This document shows positions 36,599-45,307 of a stretch of 64,000 bases of DNA, piece after piece. The position numbers and the translations under genes are program-made. Origin of the DNA: Synechococcales cyanobacterium GL140_1_metabat_312. GTDB lineage: Bacteria > Cyanobacteriota > Cyanobacteriia > Leptolyngbyales > Leptolyngbyaceae. A model generated the notes under the pieces. The model did not search any database. It worked only from the letters and a program-made list of their open reading frames with translations, and was not told the DNA's origin. Position 1 is the first letter of the stretch. Each line of letters begins with the position of its first letter. Where the stretch lies: contig JANXWB010000017.1 of assembly GCA_025351345.1 (NCBI GenBank), forward strand, positions 1 to 64,000. The letters run 5' to 3'.

Positions 36599-36875
36599 AC
36601 TCTGTAATTTGATTAATAAGCTTAATTACAAAAATATCTCTGTAGAAATACTTGCGTAAACGCTAATTATTAGTATTCACAATAGCTTAATCTATCCGTT
36701 GTTCCCCAGAAGCTAAATTTTTTATAGAAACCTAAAAAACAATTTTAATGCCTCCTTAATCGAGAAAACTTATTGTGCGGTCCATATGCTGGTCAACATA
36801 GTATCTGAATTCTTCTGTAATCTTCCTAAAAAATATTTCTTAAGGATTACTCTAAATCCCTGTGATTATTCTGAT

Positions 36876-36896
36876 GTACAGATGATTCATCTGTAC
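36876..36896. repeat. Perfect 21-nt palindrome in a 436-bp gap
   Basis: GTACAGATGATTCATCTGTAC is a perfect inverted repeat with a single central base, extended by A-T and T-G pairs. It lies in the 36599-37034 gap between the pseudouridine synthase start and the DUF2288 gene end. It could be an operator for a symmetrical regulator or a transcript-ending hairpin (GTGTTTTC follows). No coding sequence was found in the gap. Confidence 0.4.
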
Positions 36897-37034
36897 GTGT
36901 TTTCTGATACTTAAAGGTTAGAACTTCCGCAAAGCTTTGATGAAGTCCTCGTTTGAGGCTCAATGCTTGGGTGCTATCTAAGCTTAGGTGCCATTAAAGG
37001 CCACTTAACAAGGTGCTGTTTACTCAGGTATTTT

Positions 37035-37349
37035 TCACTTAGGAAGATCTTGAATTAGCACATAGGGTTGGATGATTAGAGCTTTGAATCTAACTTGAGG
37101 ATTCCACTGGGCAACCCGATCGGGTTCGGGTTTAATCAGAAATTGTTCTTCAATCCATCGGCGGACCGTATTGGCGTTGTCTTGTGCGATTGCCATTCCG
37201 ACATCGACTAAATCGAGGCTATCATCGACCCAAATCACTACGTCCCGATCGAGATGAATTCGCAGCCAATCGAGTTCGGCTTCGTCTAGGAGTTCAGTTA
37301 AGCTTTGGCGTAGGTCTTGAGTGGGTTGTTTAGGCATAGGTTCAGGCAT
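37035..37349 (-). CDS. DUF2288 protein
   Basis: A 104-aa protein matching the DUF2288 family: LRQSLTELLDEAELDWLRIH, VIWVDDSLDLVDVGMAIAQD, and the ending ALIIQPYVLIQDLPK. Function is unknown. Its start is 4 bp after the plsC stop in the same direction, so it is the third gene of a fabD-plsC-DUF2288 operon. Confidence 0.8.
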   Translation of the reverse strand: MPEPMPKQPTQDLRQSLTELLDEAELDWLRIHLDRDVVIWVDDSLDLVDVGMAIAQDNANTVRRWIEEQFLIKPEPDRVAQWNPQVRFKALIIQPYVLIQDLPK

Positions 37350-37353
37350 GGCG

Positions 37354-38010
37354 CTATCGTCCTAAATCGTGAAGTTGGTTAATGATGTCAGCACATTGCT
37401 GAGTGACGCGGTTAAGTTCGTCGCGATCGGTGCTGGTGGGCGGCGCGATCGGCACACCAATCCGAATGGTTAGGGGCACACTTCGGGGTCGAGCTGAACC
37501 TTTTTGGAAGATTTCGTGACTACCCCAAAGGGATACGGGCAGGATTAAGGCTTGGGTTTTGGCGGCAATCCAAGCGGCTCCGATTTTGGGATCGTGAATC
37601 CGCCCATCCTTGGTCCGCGTTCCATCTAGAAACAATCCCGTGGCCCAACCATTTTCCAGAGAGGCGACGGCAGATTTCATGGCGGATCTGTCGGCGGATC
37701 CCCGTTTTACTGGATAGGCTCCGTAGGCGGTGATGGCTTGTTTTAGCACAGGCACCCGGAAGAGTTCTTCCTTGGCCATGAATGCGACGGGCCGACCGAC
37801 ACAACTAGAGACAATGGGCGGGTCGAAGTCACTGGCATGGTTACTGACGACTAGGAGACGGCCTTTGCGTGGGACGTTCTGTGCGCCGTAGATTTTGCTG
37901 CGGAAATAGGTGTGCAAGACGGGGCTGACGATCGACCATTTAAATAAGTGGTAGAGCATCAGGCTGATCAATGGTTCTCGATCGGATAGTTTGACTAGGG
38001 CCTTAGACAT
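37354..38010 (-). CDS. plsC: 1-acyl-sn-glycerol-3-phosphate acyltransferase (PlsC family)
   Basis: The enzyme acylates lysophosphatidic acid in membrane lipid synthesis. The 218-aa protein has the NHX4D catalytic motif as NHASDFDP, the KEELFRVP region and a GTR motif, LFLDGTRTKDG (the usual Pro-Glu before GTR reads Leu-Asp). It lies 46 bp after fabD in the same direction, linking acyl-chain and phospholipid synthesis. Confidence 0.92.
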   Translation of the reverse strand: MSKALVKLSDREPLISLMLYHLFKWSIVSPVLHTYFRSKIYGAQNVPRKGRLLVVSNHASDFDPPIVSSCVGRPVAFMAKEELFRVPVLKQAITAYGAYPVKRGSADRSAMKSAVASLENGWATGLFLDGTRTKDGRIHDPKIGAAWIAAKTQALILPVSLWGSHEIFQKGSARPRSVPLTIRIGVPIAPPTSTDRDELNRVTQQCADIINQLHDLGR

Positions 38011-38056
38011 TTTACAGTTTAGATTTTGGATTTTAGATTGGATTTACAAGCCCCAA

Positions 38057-38944
38057 CTAGCCAAATGCTGCTAATTCGGCTTGAGTCCCGATCGTTGTAA
38101 ATGCCATATCGGCGCAGGTTCGTTTCATGATCCCGACTAACACTTTGCCTGGACCCACTTCGGTTATTGTGGTTACGCCGAGGTCTGGTAACGCCAGAGA
38201 AATCTCGCGCCATCGAACAGATCCTGTCATTTGGCGGCTGAGTCGAGCTTTTAGATCTGCGGCATTTGTGCAGGGAGTTGGATCCGTGTTGGATAAAACA
38301 GGAATTTGAGCATCGTTGAAGGGCATATCTTTCAGAACAGCGCTGAAGTGGTCGGCGGCGGTGGTCATTAAGGGCGAGTGAAACGCTCCGCTGACATTCA
38401 GTTTTACTGCCCGTTTACATTTTACAGAAGCGATAATACTGTCCACGGCTTCAGGTTCGCCTGAAATCACGACTTGGCCTGCATTATTGTCGTTAGCCAT
38501 CACAACGCCGTCCGTAGCTTCGATCGCGGTTTCTAGTTCAGTCCGATCGAAGCCTAGTAATGCGGCCATGGTGCCACTGGAACTGCTGTCCATCAGTTGC
38601 GATCGGGTTTGGATGATTTTGAGACCGGATTCAAAGGAAAAAACGCCTGCTGCATAGAGTGCGGAATATTCGCCTAGGCTATGACCTGCGACAAAATCTG
38701 GAATTTGTCCAGCGGCGTTTAGTTGATCCGCTAAGATTGCTTCCACTACGTATAGACAAGGTTGCGTGTAAAGGGTTTGGGAAAGTTCGGTCGCATCGCC
38801 TTGAATCCGATCGATGACGGACCACCCGAGTAATTCACTGGCTTTGGTAAACTTTTCTTTTGCTTCGGGAATATCTAATAAATCCAGGCCCATTCCGACG
38901 GCTTGCGATCCTTGTCCTGGAAACACCCACGCTGTTTTTGTCAT
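38057..38944 (-). CDS. fabD: Malonyl-CoA:ACP transacylase FabD
   Basis: FabD moves malonyl groups from CoA to acyl carrier protein for fatty acid elongation. The 295-aa protein starts MTKTAWVFPGQGSQAVG, with catalytic Ser89 in GHSLGEY and His189 in AFHSPLM. The ATG at 38944 is preferred over one two codons upstream. It is first of a fabD-plsC-DUF2288 operon; a flavin monooxygenase gene lies 61 bp upstream in the same direction. Confidence 0.96.
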   Translation of the reverse strand: MTKTAWVFPGQGSQAVGMGLDLLDIPEAKEKFTKASELLGWSVIDRIQGDATELSQTLYTQPCLYVVEAILADQLNAAGQIPDFVAGHSLGEYSALYAAGVFSFESGLKIIQTRSQLMDSSSSGTMAALLGFDRTELETAIEATDGVVMANDNNAGQVVISGEPEAVDSIIASVKCKRAVKLNVSGAFHSPLMTTAADHFSAVLKDMPFNDAQIPVLSNTDPTPCTNAADLKARLSRQMTGSVRWREISLALPDLGVTTITEVGPGKVLVGIMKRTCADMAFTTIGTQAELAAFG

Positions 38945-39005
38945 TACCAAAGCCGCCTTTTTTAAGTCAATTTTTCTTGTCGTTATTTTAGGGTGTTTGG
39001 GGTTC

Positions 39006-40220
39006 TCAAACCGTTAACCGAACAATCGTGGTTCCCGATCGCAACTTTCGTTGGCGAAGCTTCCATTTTTCTCGCAGCGCAATCCCAACGATCGGAGCTA
39101 AGGTTCTCACCAAATTTCGCAAGGCCGCACTCCTGTGAAGCTTCATGCCATCGGCGGCTTCTTGAGCTTGCAACGATTGAATTTGACGGATTTCGGGATG
39201 GCGATCGGTCTGGATTTGCAACAAGGCCCGATCGAAAATTGTAATCAAAGACTGATCCTCTGCCGATCGCCAAGCCTTGACTAAATAATTTGTTGCAACG
39301 ATCGCATCGCGCAGCGCCATATTGATGCCCTGCGCCCGAATTGGAGACATCGGGTGTGCCGCATCTCCCAGTAATAGGCAGCCCGGTGTTGACCATTGGG
39401 GCGCGTGACCGACAGTGACGGTGAGACAGAGGGGTCGATCGGGGATAGTTTCCACAACCTCTTGAGTCCGGAAATAGGCAGCTAACCAAGGCGGAGAGGC
39501 TTCGGCTAGTGTTTGAGACCAATCAGTTACAGATTTCCAATCCTCATTTTGGACGCTCCAGCCGACTTGAATCAAGCCTTCGGAACTGCGAAAAAGACTG
39601 AATACGGCATCTCCTTTGACAAAGATTGTAAAGGGATTAGACTGCGGGATTAAATCAGTATCGGGCAGTTTAAACCACACCACATTGAAGGGTTTGGCTT
39701 CTTCGTTCAGCGTCAGACCCGATAACTTCCGAATCATCGACGATCGTCCGTCGCAACCAATCACAAGCGCGGTTTGAATCGTTTCTCCGTTGCTCAAGGT
39801 ACAACCTGAAACCCGATTGTCCTCCGTGATTAAACTCTGAACCGTTTCTCCAGAAATAAATCGAAAATTTGGCAACGCTTTGGCCCGATCGATTACTGCT
39901 TCGAGTAACTGAGGCTGAGCGACTAAGGTGCAGGGCATATCGTTTCCCATTGGTTCATCAACGGAAAAAATCGATCGGCCTTCAATCACAAACTCCCAAC
40001 TGCCAATAGTTTGATTAGGAACCTGTTCGACCAGTTGACTCAATCCCATCTGGCCCAACGCTTCCAACCCGCTCGGCATCAACCCTTCCCCCCGAAACAC
40101 CCGCCGAAAATTACGACTGGCCTCAATTACCACCACCGGAAGTCCTCGTTCGGCTAGCAAAAGCCCTAATGTTGCGCCTGTTGGTCCTGCGCCTACGATC
40201 GCGATCGGTTTTCTGTTCAT
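39006..40220 (-). CDS. FAD-dependent aromatic-ring-type monooxygenase
   Basis: A 404-aa flavoprotein of the PHBH/UbiH fold. Motifs in order are the FAD-binding IAIVGAGPTGATLGLLLAER, the NAD(P)H/FAD DG motif GCDGRSSMIRKLSG, and the GD motif LLGDAAHPMSPIRAQGINMA. It hydroxylates or epoxidises an unknown substrate. The start at 40220 (MNRKPIAIVG) is one codon after another ATG. It precedes fabD, but a shared function is not evident. Confidence 0.88.
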   Translation of the reverse strand: MNRKPIAIVGAGPTGATLGLLLAERGLPVVVIEASRNFRRVFRGEGLMPSGLEALGQMGLSQLVEQVPNQTIGSWEFVIEGRSIFSVDEPMGNDMPCTLVAQPQLLEAVIDRAKALPNFRFISGETVQSLITEDNRVSGCTLSNGETIQTALVIGCDGRSSMIRKLSGLTLNEEAKPFNVVWFKLPDTDLIPQSNPFTIFVKGDAVFSLFRSSEGLIQVGWSVQNEDWKSVTDWSQTLAEASPPWLAAYFRTQEVVETIPDRPLCLTVTVGHAPQWSTPGCLLLGDAAHPMSPIRAQGINMALRDAIVATNYLVKAWRSAEDQSLITIFDRALLQIQTDRHPEIRQIQSLQAQEAADGMKLHRSAALRNLVRTLAPIVGIALREKWKLRQRKLRSGTTIVRLTV

Positions 40221-40365
40221 CACCCCACCCGTCCCCTACTAGTCGAATTCCACACCGTCTCTAATGCCATCATACGCATCAGAAGCGATCGCAATCGGGC
40301 CTATAATCAGAACGCTCGATCGTCAACTTGTCCGATCGTTTAGTCTCCGCACTGGTGAATTCGTC

Positions 40366-41247
40366 ATGTCATTATTTGATTGGTTTGCAAATCGTCGTAA
40401 AGAATCTCCCGAGCCGTCCCCACCTGCCGATCGTGAACGGGAAATTGCCGATGGACTCTGGACAAAATGTGACTCCTGCGGCGCACTGACTTATACCAAA
40501 GATCTCCGCGCCAATCAAATGGTCTGTCTTGAATGTGACCACCACATGCGTGTATATAGCGACGAGCGGATCCGACAACTCATCGATGCTGATACCTGGC
40601 AGCCCATGGATGAAACGCTGCATTCCATTGATCCGCTGGGATTTCGCGATCGTAAACCCTACAGCGATCGCCTCCGAGAAATGCAAGACAAAACAAAACT
40701 CGTGGATGCGGTCCAAACTGGACTTGGAAAGCTAAGGGGAAATCCGGTAGCGCTCGGCGTAATGGACTTTCGTTTTATGGGTGGCAGTATGGGATCCGTT
40801 GTGGGTGAAAAGCTAACTCGAATGATCGAAAAAGCCACGATCGATCGGATCCCGGTAATCATCGTGTGTGCCTCGGGGGGTGCCCGAATGCAAGAAGGAA
40901 TGTTGAGCTTGATGCAAATGGCCAAAATATCCGGTGCCCTCGAACGCCATCGTGAACAACGACTCCTCTATATCCCTGTTCTTACCCATCCGACAGCGGG
41001 CGGTGTCACGGCTAGTTTTGCGATGTTAGGGGACATTATTATTGCGGAACCCAAAGCAACAATAGCGTTCGCGGGTCGTCGTGTGGTCGAGCAAACTCTG
41101 CGCGAAAAACTTCCCGACGATTTCCAAACCTCGGAATATCTGCTGGCTCATGGGTTGGTTGATACCATTATTTCGCGAACTCAGCTTAAAAAGACTCTCG
41201 CGCAACTCATCACTCTGCACCCCGCCCCTCAACCCACACCGTCTTGA
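40366..41247 (+). CDS. accD: Acetyl-CoA carboxylase carboxyltransferase beta subunit AccD
   Basis: AccD with AccA transfers the carboxyl group from carboxybiotin to acetyl-CoA, giving malonyl-CoA. The 293-aa protein starts [12 protein letters not shown], followed by the zinc finger Cys35/38/54/57 and the crotonase-like core with [20 protein letters not shown] and [12 protein letters not shown] frame opening 102 bp upstream has no conserved sequence. It is divergent from the monooxygenase and lies beside fabD, so malonyl-CoA supply and use genes are neighbours. Confidence 0.96.
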   Translation: MSLFDWFANRRKESPEPSPPADREREIADGLWTKCDSCGALTYTKDLRANQMVCLECDHHMRVYSDERIRQLIDADTWQPMDETLHSIDPLGFRDRKPYSDRLREMQDKTKLVDAVQTGLGKLRGNPVALGVMDFRFMGGSMGSVVGEKLTRMIEKATIDRIPVIIVCASGGARMQEGMLSLMQMAKISGALERHREQRLLYIPVLTHPTAGGVTASFAMLGDIIIAEPKATIAFAGRRVVEQTLREKLPDDFQTSEYLLAHGLVDTIISRTQLKKTLAQLITLHPAPQPTPS

Positions 41248-41414
41248 TCCCATTAATTTCGCGAAATGGGCGACGATCGGCTTTGATCTCGTCTCAAATA
41301 TGTAGAAACGTAACAGTCTGCTCTAAGAAACGCTGTGTTCTTCGCCCCTTCCCCTGATAATAATTTAGAGAACTGTTGTGTTGTGTCTGAACCGAGCACG
41401 TCTGAAGGAGAACC

Positions 41415-41903
41415 ATGCTTAAAAGATTGTTTGGGATTGCGATTGCTGCGATCGTGTTCCTATTCCAAGTTGTCCCCGCCGCGCAAGCCGCCCAAATGGA
41501 TGTCGCAACTCGGACAGTCCCCTTAAATCCAGAGGGTGCTACGTTGACGCTAAGCCTCAAGCAGGTTTCTGAGGGTAAGCGCCTGTTTCAATATGCCTGT
41601 GCCCAGTGTCATGCAGGCGGCGTGACTAAAACCGATCCAAACGTGGGTCTAGATCCTGAAGCCTTAACCTTAGCGACGCCTCCACGGAATAGCGTTGCTT
41701 CGTTGATCGATTACATGAAAAATCCAACCAGCTATGACGGCGTTTTGGAAATTTCGGAAATGCATCCGAGCTTAAAGAGTAAAGATATCTTCCCTGAAAT
41801 GCGAAATCTCACCGAGGAAGATCTCACGGTTATCGCAGGTCATGTGCTCATGATGCCAAAGGTCGTGGGCGATCGGTGGGGCGGCGGTAAGATTTTCTAC
41901 TAA
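41415..41903 (+). CDS. psbV: Photosystem II cytochrome c550 PsbV
   Basis: An extrinsic lumenal cytochrome that stabilises the oxygen-evolving Mn cluster. The 162-aa precursor has a Sec signal peptide cleaved near AAQA-AQ, covalent heme motif CAQCH (Cys62, Cys65, His66) and second axial His117 in SEMHPS, the bis-His arrangement of PsbV. The C-terminus WGGGKIFY is typical. An AAGGAG ribosome-binding site precedes the ATG. A strong terminator follows, so psbV is likely a monocistronic unit. Confidence 0.97.
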   Translation: MLKRLFGIAIAAIVFLFQVVPAAQAAQMDVATRTVPLNPEGATLTLSLKQVSEGKRLFQYACAQCHAGGVTKTDPNVGLDPEALTLATPPRNSVASLIDYMKNPTSYDGVLEISEMHPSLKSKDIFPEMRNLTEEDLTVIAGHVLMMPKVVGDRWGGGKIFY

Positions 41904-41950
41904 TCTGCTTGAATCGAATCTTTACAGGACTTAGCATTAATTTCTGTTGT

Positions 41951-41988
41951 AAAAAGATGGCGCTTAGAATTCTGAGCGTCATCTTTTT
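41951..41988 (+). terminator. Rho-independent terminator after psbV
   Basis: AAAAAGATGGCGCT pairs with AGCGTCATCTTTTT, with one G-T wobble, around a 10-nt loop, and ends in a T-run (CTTTTTGTTT). It lies about 50 bp after the psbV stop and is the clearest intrinsic terminator in the window. Confidence 0.85.
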
Positions 41989-42149
41989 GTTTAGTTTTTG
42001 TTTAGTTCTAACGCTTATTGTTCTGACTGTTATTTACTGTGTAGGTCTCATTCCATGGTTCAGAGTATTAGAATAGAACGCAACTGATAACGCTCTATAC
42101 CAAGTTCAGAACGCTAGTAATTCTGGAGCTAATTGTCGGAATTGTTCTG

Positions 42150-42596
42150 TTGAGTATGACTGTAGCTTTGCCAGCCGCCGCTCTTCCCGATCCTTACATT
42201 GCCCAATACCTCAAAGTTCAACCCGATGAAGTTGTTGTCATGGCTAAGAATGACAGCGGCATAACTAAAAACTTTGACTATGCCACCTTGGTGAAAGGGA
42301 AAGAACTCTTTAGCCAAAACTGCCAAAGCTGTCACGTCGGTGGGGCAACCTTGACACGTCCCGAATTGCCTCTATCACTCATAGCCCTTCAAGGCGCGAC
42401 TCCGCCTAGGACGACGATCGATGCTTTAGTGACGTATATGCGCTATCCCTTGGGATATGACGGGGAAGATGACAATTATAATTGTCGAGAAATTAAAAAA
42501 ACTTGGCTGAACGATTCTGAGGTCGAAGCGATCGCCGGATTTGTACTTCGAGCTGCCGAAAAAGCTGCGGGTTGGGGAACTAGCGATTTGTTCTAG
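42150..42596 (+). CDS. psbV2: Cytochrome c550-like PsbV2, start unresolved
   Basis: A monoheme c-type cytochrome paralogous to PsbV. Heme attaches at CQSCH (42321-42335). The position of the PsbV axial His is occupied by Cys in DNYNCRE (Cys112 counted from the TTG at 42150), matching the His/Cys ligation described for Thermosynechococcus PsbV2. The lumenal mature part starts near ALPDPYIAQYL. The hydrophobic signal-peptide core LIVGIVLLSMTVALPAAA begins upstream of the first standard start (TTG 42150, ATG 42156). The frame stays open back to TAG 42069 without any ATG, GTG or TTG. Translation must use a non-standard start, or the start codon is lost and export is impaired. Confidence 0.85.
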   Translation: MSMTVALPAAALPDPYIAQYLKVQPDEVVVMAKNDSGITKNFDYATLVKGKELFSQNCQSCHVGGATLTRPELPLSLIALQGATPPRTTIDALVTYMRYPLGYDGEDDNYNCREIKKTWLNDSEVEAIAGFVLRAAEKAAGWGTSDLF

Positions 42597-42707
42597 AGAA
42601 GATTTGCGATCGTTTCACAATAAAGAACTGGATCCATATCAATGCTGTATCGGTGCTATATCGGTTTTCTCTACAGAATTTCTTCATCTACGACAACTTG
42701 TCTAAGT

Positions 42708-42713
42708 TATAAT
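42708..42713 (+). promoter_or_regulatory. Probable petE -10 box
   Basis: A perfect TATAAT lies 35 bp upstream of the petE ATG, and an AAGGAA ribosome-binding site lies just before the start. The -35 region is weak (TTCATC at 42683-42688, 19 bp away), which would suit a regulated promoter. Confidence 0.5.
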
Positions 42714-42747
42714 CATGTACAAAAGTTTAGACATTTAAGGAAGCGTT

Positions 42748-43149
42748 ATGAAGTTTTTTGCAGCAGTAGCCCGTAAATTGACAATTGTATCCGTCGCACT
42801 TGTGATGATGGTCGCAACGTTCTTCCTCAATACCGCTGATGCTTCTGCATCCGAAGTCATGATTACGATGGGTGGCAAAAAAGGATTGGTTTTTGAACCT
42901 GCGATCGCGACGATCAAAGCTGGCGACACCGTAACTTGGACGGTCGGTGCATTACCTCCTCATAATGTTCAATTCAACAAGACTCCTGGCGACGCTGCCT
43001 TAGGTACCTCCCTATCCCACAAAGGTCTTGAGGGTAAAGGTAAGAGCTTCTCCGTAACTTTCCCCGCTGATGCTCCCGCTGGTGAATATGATTACTTCTG
43101 TATGCCCCATCGTGGTGCTGGCATGGTCGGCAAAATTATCGTTGGCTAG
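42748..43149 (+). CDS. petE: Plastocyanin PetE
   Basis: A lumenal type-1 copper protein carrying electrons from cytochrome b6f to photosystem I. The 133-aa precursor has a signal peptide ending near ADASA-SE. Copper ligands are His72 (PPHNV), Cys118, His121 and Met126 (CMPHRGAGM), all intact. It has its own -10 element and a terminator, so it forms an independent unit between psbV2 and petJ. In many cyanobacteria petE is copper-activated and petJ copper-repressed; here the two alternatives are neighbours. Confidence 0.98.
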   Translation: MKFFAAVARKLTIVSVALVMMVATFFLNTADASASEVMITMGGKKGLVFEPAIATIKAGDTVTWTVGALPPHNVQFNKTPGDAALGTSLSHKGLEGKGKSFSVTFPADAPAGEYDYFCMPHRGAGMVGKIIVG

Positions 43150-43182
43150 TTAACCCAAATTTGGGATGGTTGAGATAACTTG

Positions 43183-43221
43183 AAAGGGGGAAGGCTATTG
43201 CGGTCTTTCCCTTATTTTTTT
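43183..43221 (+). terminator. Terminator after petE
   Basis: AAGGGGGAAGGC pairs with GGTCTTTCCCTT, allowing G-T pairs, and is followed by TATTTTTTT. It lies about 35 bp after the petE stop. Confidence 0.65.
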
Positions 43222-43326
43222 AGACGACATAGCATCTTGGGGCGGCTATTGCGATTGTGCGATGTATGACTGGAGGTGGAGAGCTTGGTATAGTATTGCT
43301 AAGGAAATTGTTGAGGGAGAAAATCG

Positions 43327-43794
43327 GTGCAAATCTTGGTGCGATCGGCGCAGCGCTTTATCCAAAGCTTCAACAATCTAACGAGGAAAAATCGAGTTCG
43401 AGCGTCTAGATTATTTCTTGTTCTCAGAATTATGCCGATCGTTCTCATAATGTCCAGTCTGATGTTCGGCACCCCTGCATTAGCGGCGATCGAGACCCCT
43501 GTTATGTCAGCCCCACCTGTGTCTTTGGGCGAACGAATCTTTACGGCTAATTGTGCAGCTTGTCACATTGGTGGCAACAATATTATTATTTCTGAAAAAA
43601 ACTTGTCTAAAGAGGCGCTGGAAAAATATGAAATGAATTCGATCGCTGCAATTAAAACTCAAGTAATCGGGGGTAAAAATGCGATGCCTGCCTTTGGAGA
43701 CAATCTTAATTCAGCAGAGATTGAAGCGGTTGCTCGCTATGTCCTAACGCAATCTCAGCAGGATTGGAAGCGGAGTTCGGTCGGGCTGCAATGA
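43327..43794 (+). CDS. petJ: Cytochrome c6 PetJ
   Basis: A soluble lumenal cytochrome that replaces plastocyanin as photosystem I donor. The GTG start at 43327 is favoured by GAGGGAGA 8 nt upstream and gives 155 aa with an unusually long, basic N-terminus. The hydrophobic part MPIVLIMSSLMFGTPALAA looks like the Sec signal proper; an internal ATG at 43432 would produce just that. Heme binding is CAACH (Cys76, Cys79, His80), and Met120 in NAMPAFG is the axial ligand. The GGNNIII and AIKTQV segments are typical of c6. It lies downstream of psbV-psbV2-petE. Confidence 0.93.
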   Translation: MQILVRSAQRFIQSFNNLTRKNRVRASRLFLVLRIMPIVLIMSSLMFGTPALAAIETPVMSAPPVSLGERIFTANCAACHIGGNNIIISEKNLSKEALEKYEMNSIAAIKTQVIGGKNAMPAFGDNLNSAEIEAVARYVLTQSQQDWKRSSVGLQ

Positions 43795-43833
43795 CGTTGA
43801 ATTGGAAGTTGAGATGATTTTATTTACACAGAA

Positions 43834-44487
43834 CTATTGGAAAAACCATTTACGGGACTGGTTGGGGAAGGTCAGGTTGCGGGTCGTGTGAAAATCTTGT
43901 TGGACTTTGTGGGTCAATCGACGGGAGACTTGTCGGACGATTTGTTTTAAGAGCTGCTCGCCTGTTCCTAGCACTAGGTTTGACGGTAGGGATTGGATGA
44001 ACTTGGGAAACTGAATCGATACGGTGAGGTCTAAGTCCCATTGGACTCGGGTTAGACGATCGGGGGCATCATTATCACGGTCCGTGGGATCGTGTTCGAC
44101 TAGTTCCATGGCCGCCTTGAAATCTACGTCGTAGCCTTGAGGCGCATAGTTGGGAACGGGAATCGTTTCGATGCGATAAACCCCGTGATCTCCAGGTAAT
44201 AAATTTAAGCCAATCTTAGGTTCGAGTTCAAAACCCATCGCTCCATAGCGGCCTACCACCAGCACATATCCCGTGTCTCCCACAGGCTCTACGGTCATCG
44301 GCTCAGCACAGCGATGAAACCACTCAGAATGCTGATCCAAATACTCCGCCACTAAGGCCGAGGGCGCATACATTTCCATGAAGTCTACGAAATGAGTTGT
44401 AAATTGAACGACATCGCTCACAGTGGCCAAGCTCGTGGAAGGTTCATGGGTCTGGGAAAACACAGAATTAGTGGGTTGCGCTTGCAT
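43834..44487 (-). CDS. DUF1997 protein
   Basis: A 217-aa protein matching the cyanobacterial/plastid DUF1997 family: YLDQHSEWFHRCAEPMTVEP, GYVLVVGRYGAMGFELEPKI, and LLKQIVRQVSRRLTHKVQQD. The fold is probably START-like lipid/polyketide binding (SRPBCC), from family knowledge. Function is unknown. It converges with petJ, with 39 bp between the stops. Confidence 0.82.
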   Translation of the reverse strand: MQAQPTNSVFSQTHEPSTSLATVSDVVQFTTHFVDFMEMYAPSALVAEYLDQHSEWFHRCAEPMTVEPVGDTGYVLVVGRYGAMGFELEPKIGLNLLPGDHGVYRIETIPVPNYAPQGYDVDFKAAMELVEHDPTDRDNDAPDRLTRVQWDLDLTVSIQFPKFIQSLPSNLVLGTGEQLLKQIVRQVSRRLTHKVQQDFHTTRNLTFPNQSRKWFFQ

Positions 44488-44636
44488 GAATGACTCCTAA
44501 CGGCTGGGGGTTCACGTATATATCACCACCGTAGCTTAGGGAAACCGTCCATGGAGTTAGCGAAATCACCGAATCATTGTTCTTCATTGGCTAATGTATC
44601 CTGGAATCGACCGTATTGACACAGGGAAACTAAAAG

Positions 44637-45296
44637 ATGAAAGCATTTGTGGCTGGAGCGACTGGAGAAACGGGTCGTCGGATTGTCAAACAACTCGTCG
44701 ATCGTGGCATTGAGGTGAGAGCCTTTGTGCGGGATGAGGTGAAAGCTCGGGAGATTTTACCAGAAGGTATTGAGCTGGTGACGGGAAATGTATTGCAAGC
44801 TCAAACCCTAAAGGAAGCATTGAAGGGCTGTACGGTGGTGTTTTGTGCGACGGGTGCTAAACCTAGCATTGACCCAACACAGCCTTACTTGGTGGACTTT
44901 GAGGGGACTAAAAATTTGGTGAATGCGGCGAAGGCTGAGGGCATTGAGCACTTTATTTTAGTCACATCACTGTGTGTATCGAAGTTACTCCATCCGTTGA
45001 ATTTGTTTTGGGGAATTTTAGTTTGGAAAAAGTGGGCGGAGGAATATCTTCAGCGCAGTGGTTTGAGCTACACGATCGTTCGTCCCGGTGGATTGAAGAA
45101 TGATGACAATGACGATCGGATTGTCATGAAGGGCGTAGATTCATTGTTTGATGGCAGTATTCCTCGGCAGAAGGTGGCACAGGTATGTGTTGAGTCTTGT
45201 TTTGATGTGAAGGCTAAGAATAAGATTCTGGAGATTGTGGCTTCGGCTGATGCGGAGGAGAAGAGTATGGCGGATTTGTTTGCCGCGATCGCTTAG
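44637..45296 (+). CDS. SDR family NAD(P)-binding protein (Ycf39/Tic62-like)
   Basis: A 219-aa atypical short-chain dehydrogenase. The dinucleotide-binding loop is VAGATGETGRRIV at the N-terminus, followed by VVFCATGAKPSIDPTQPYLV, VTSLCVSKLLHP and the TIVRPGGLKND segment. Members are related to Tic62, Ycf39 and NmrA-like proteins, many of which bind cofactor without clear catalysis. The usual YxxxK pair is degenerate. Substrate unknown. Confidence 0.85.
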   Translation: MKAFVAGATGETGRRIVKQLVDRGIEVRAFVRDEVKAREILPEGIELVTGNVLQAQTLKEALKGCTVVFCATGAKPSIDPTQPYLVDFEGTKNLVNAAKAEGIEHFILVTSLCVSKLLHPLNLFWGILVWKKWAEEYLQRSGLSYTIVRPGGLKNDDNDDRIVMKGVDSLFDGSIPRQKVAQVCVESCFDVKAKNKILEIVASADAEEKSMADLFAAIA

Positions 45297-45307
45297 CTTC
45301 CGATCGG

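Noticed and set aside
40264-40365. N-terminal extension of AccD
   Set aside because: No conservation with AccD; the family start MSLFDWF is at 40366.
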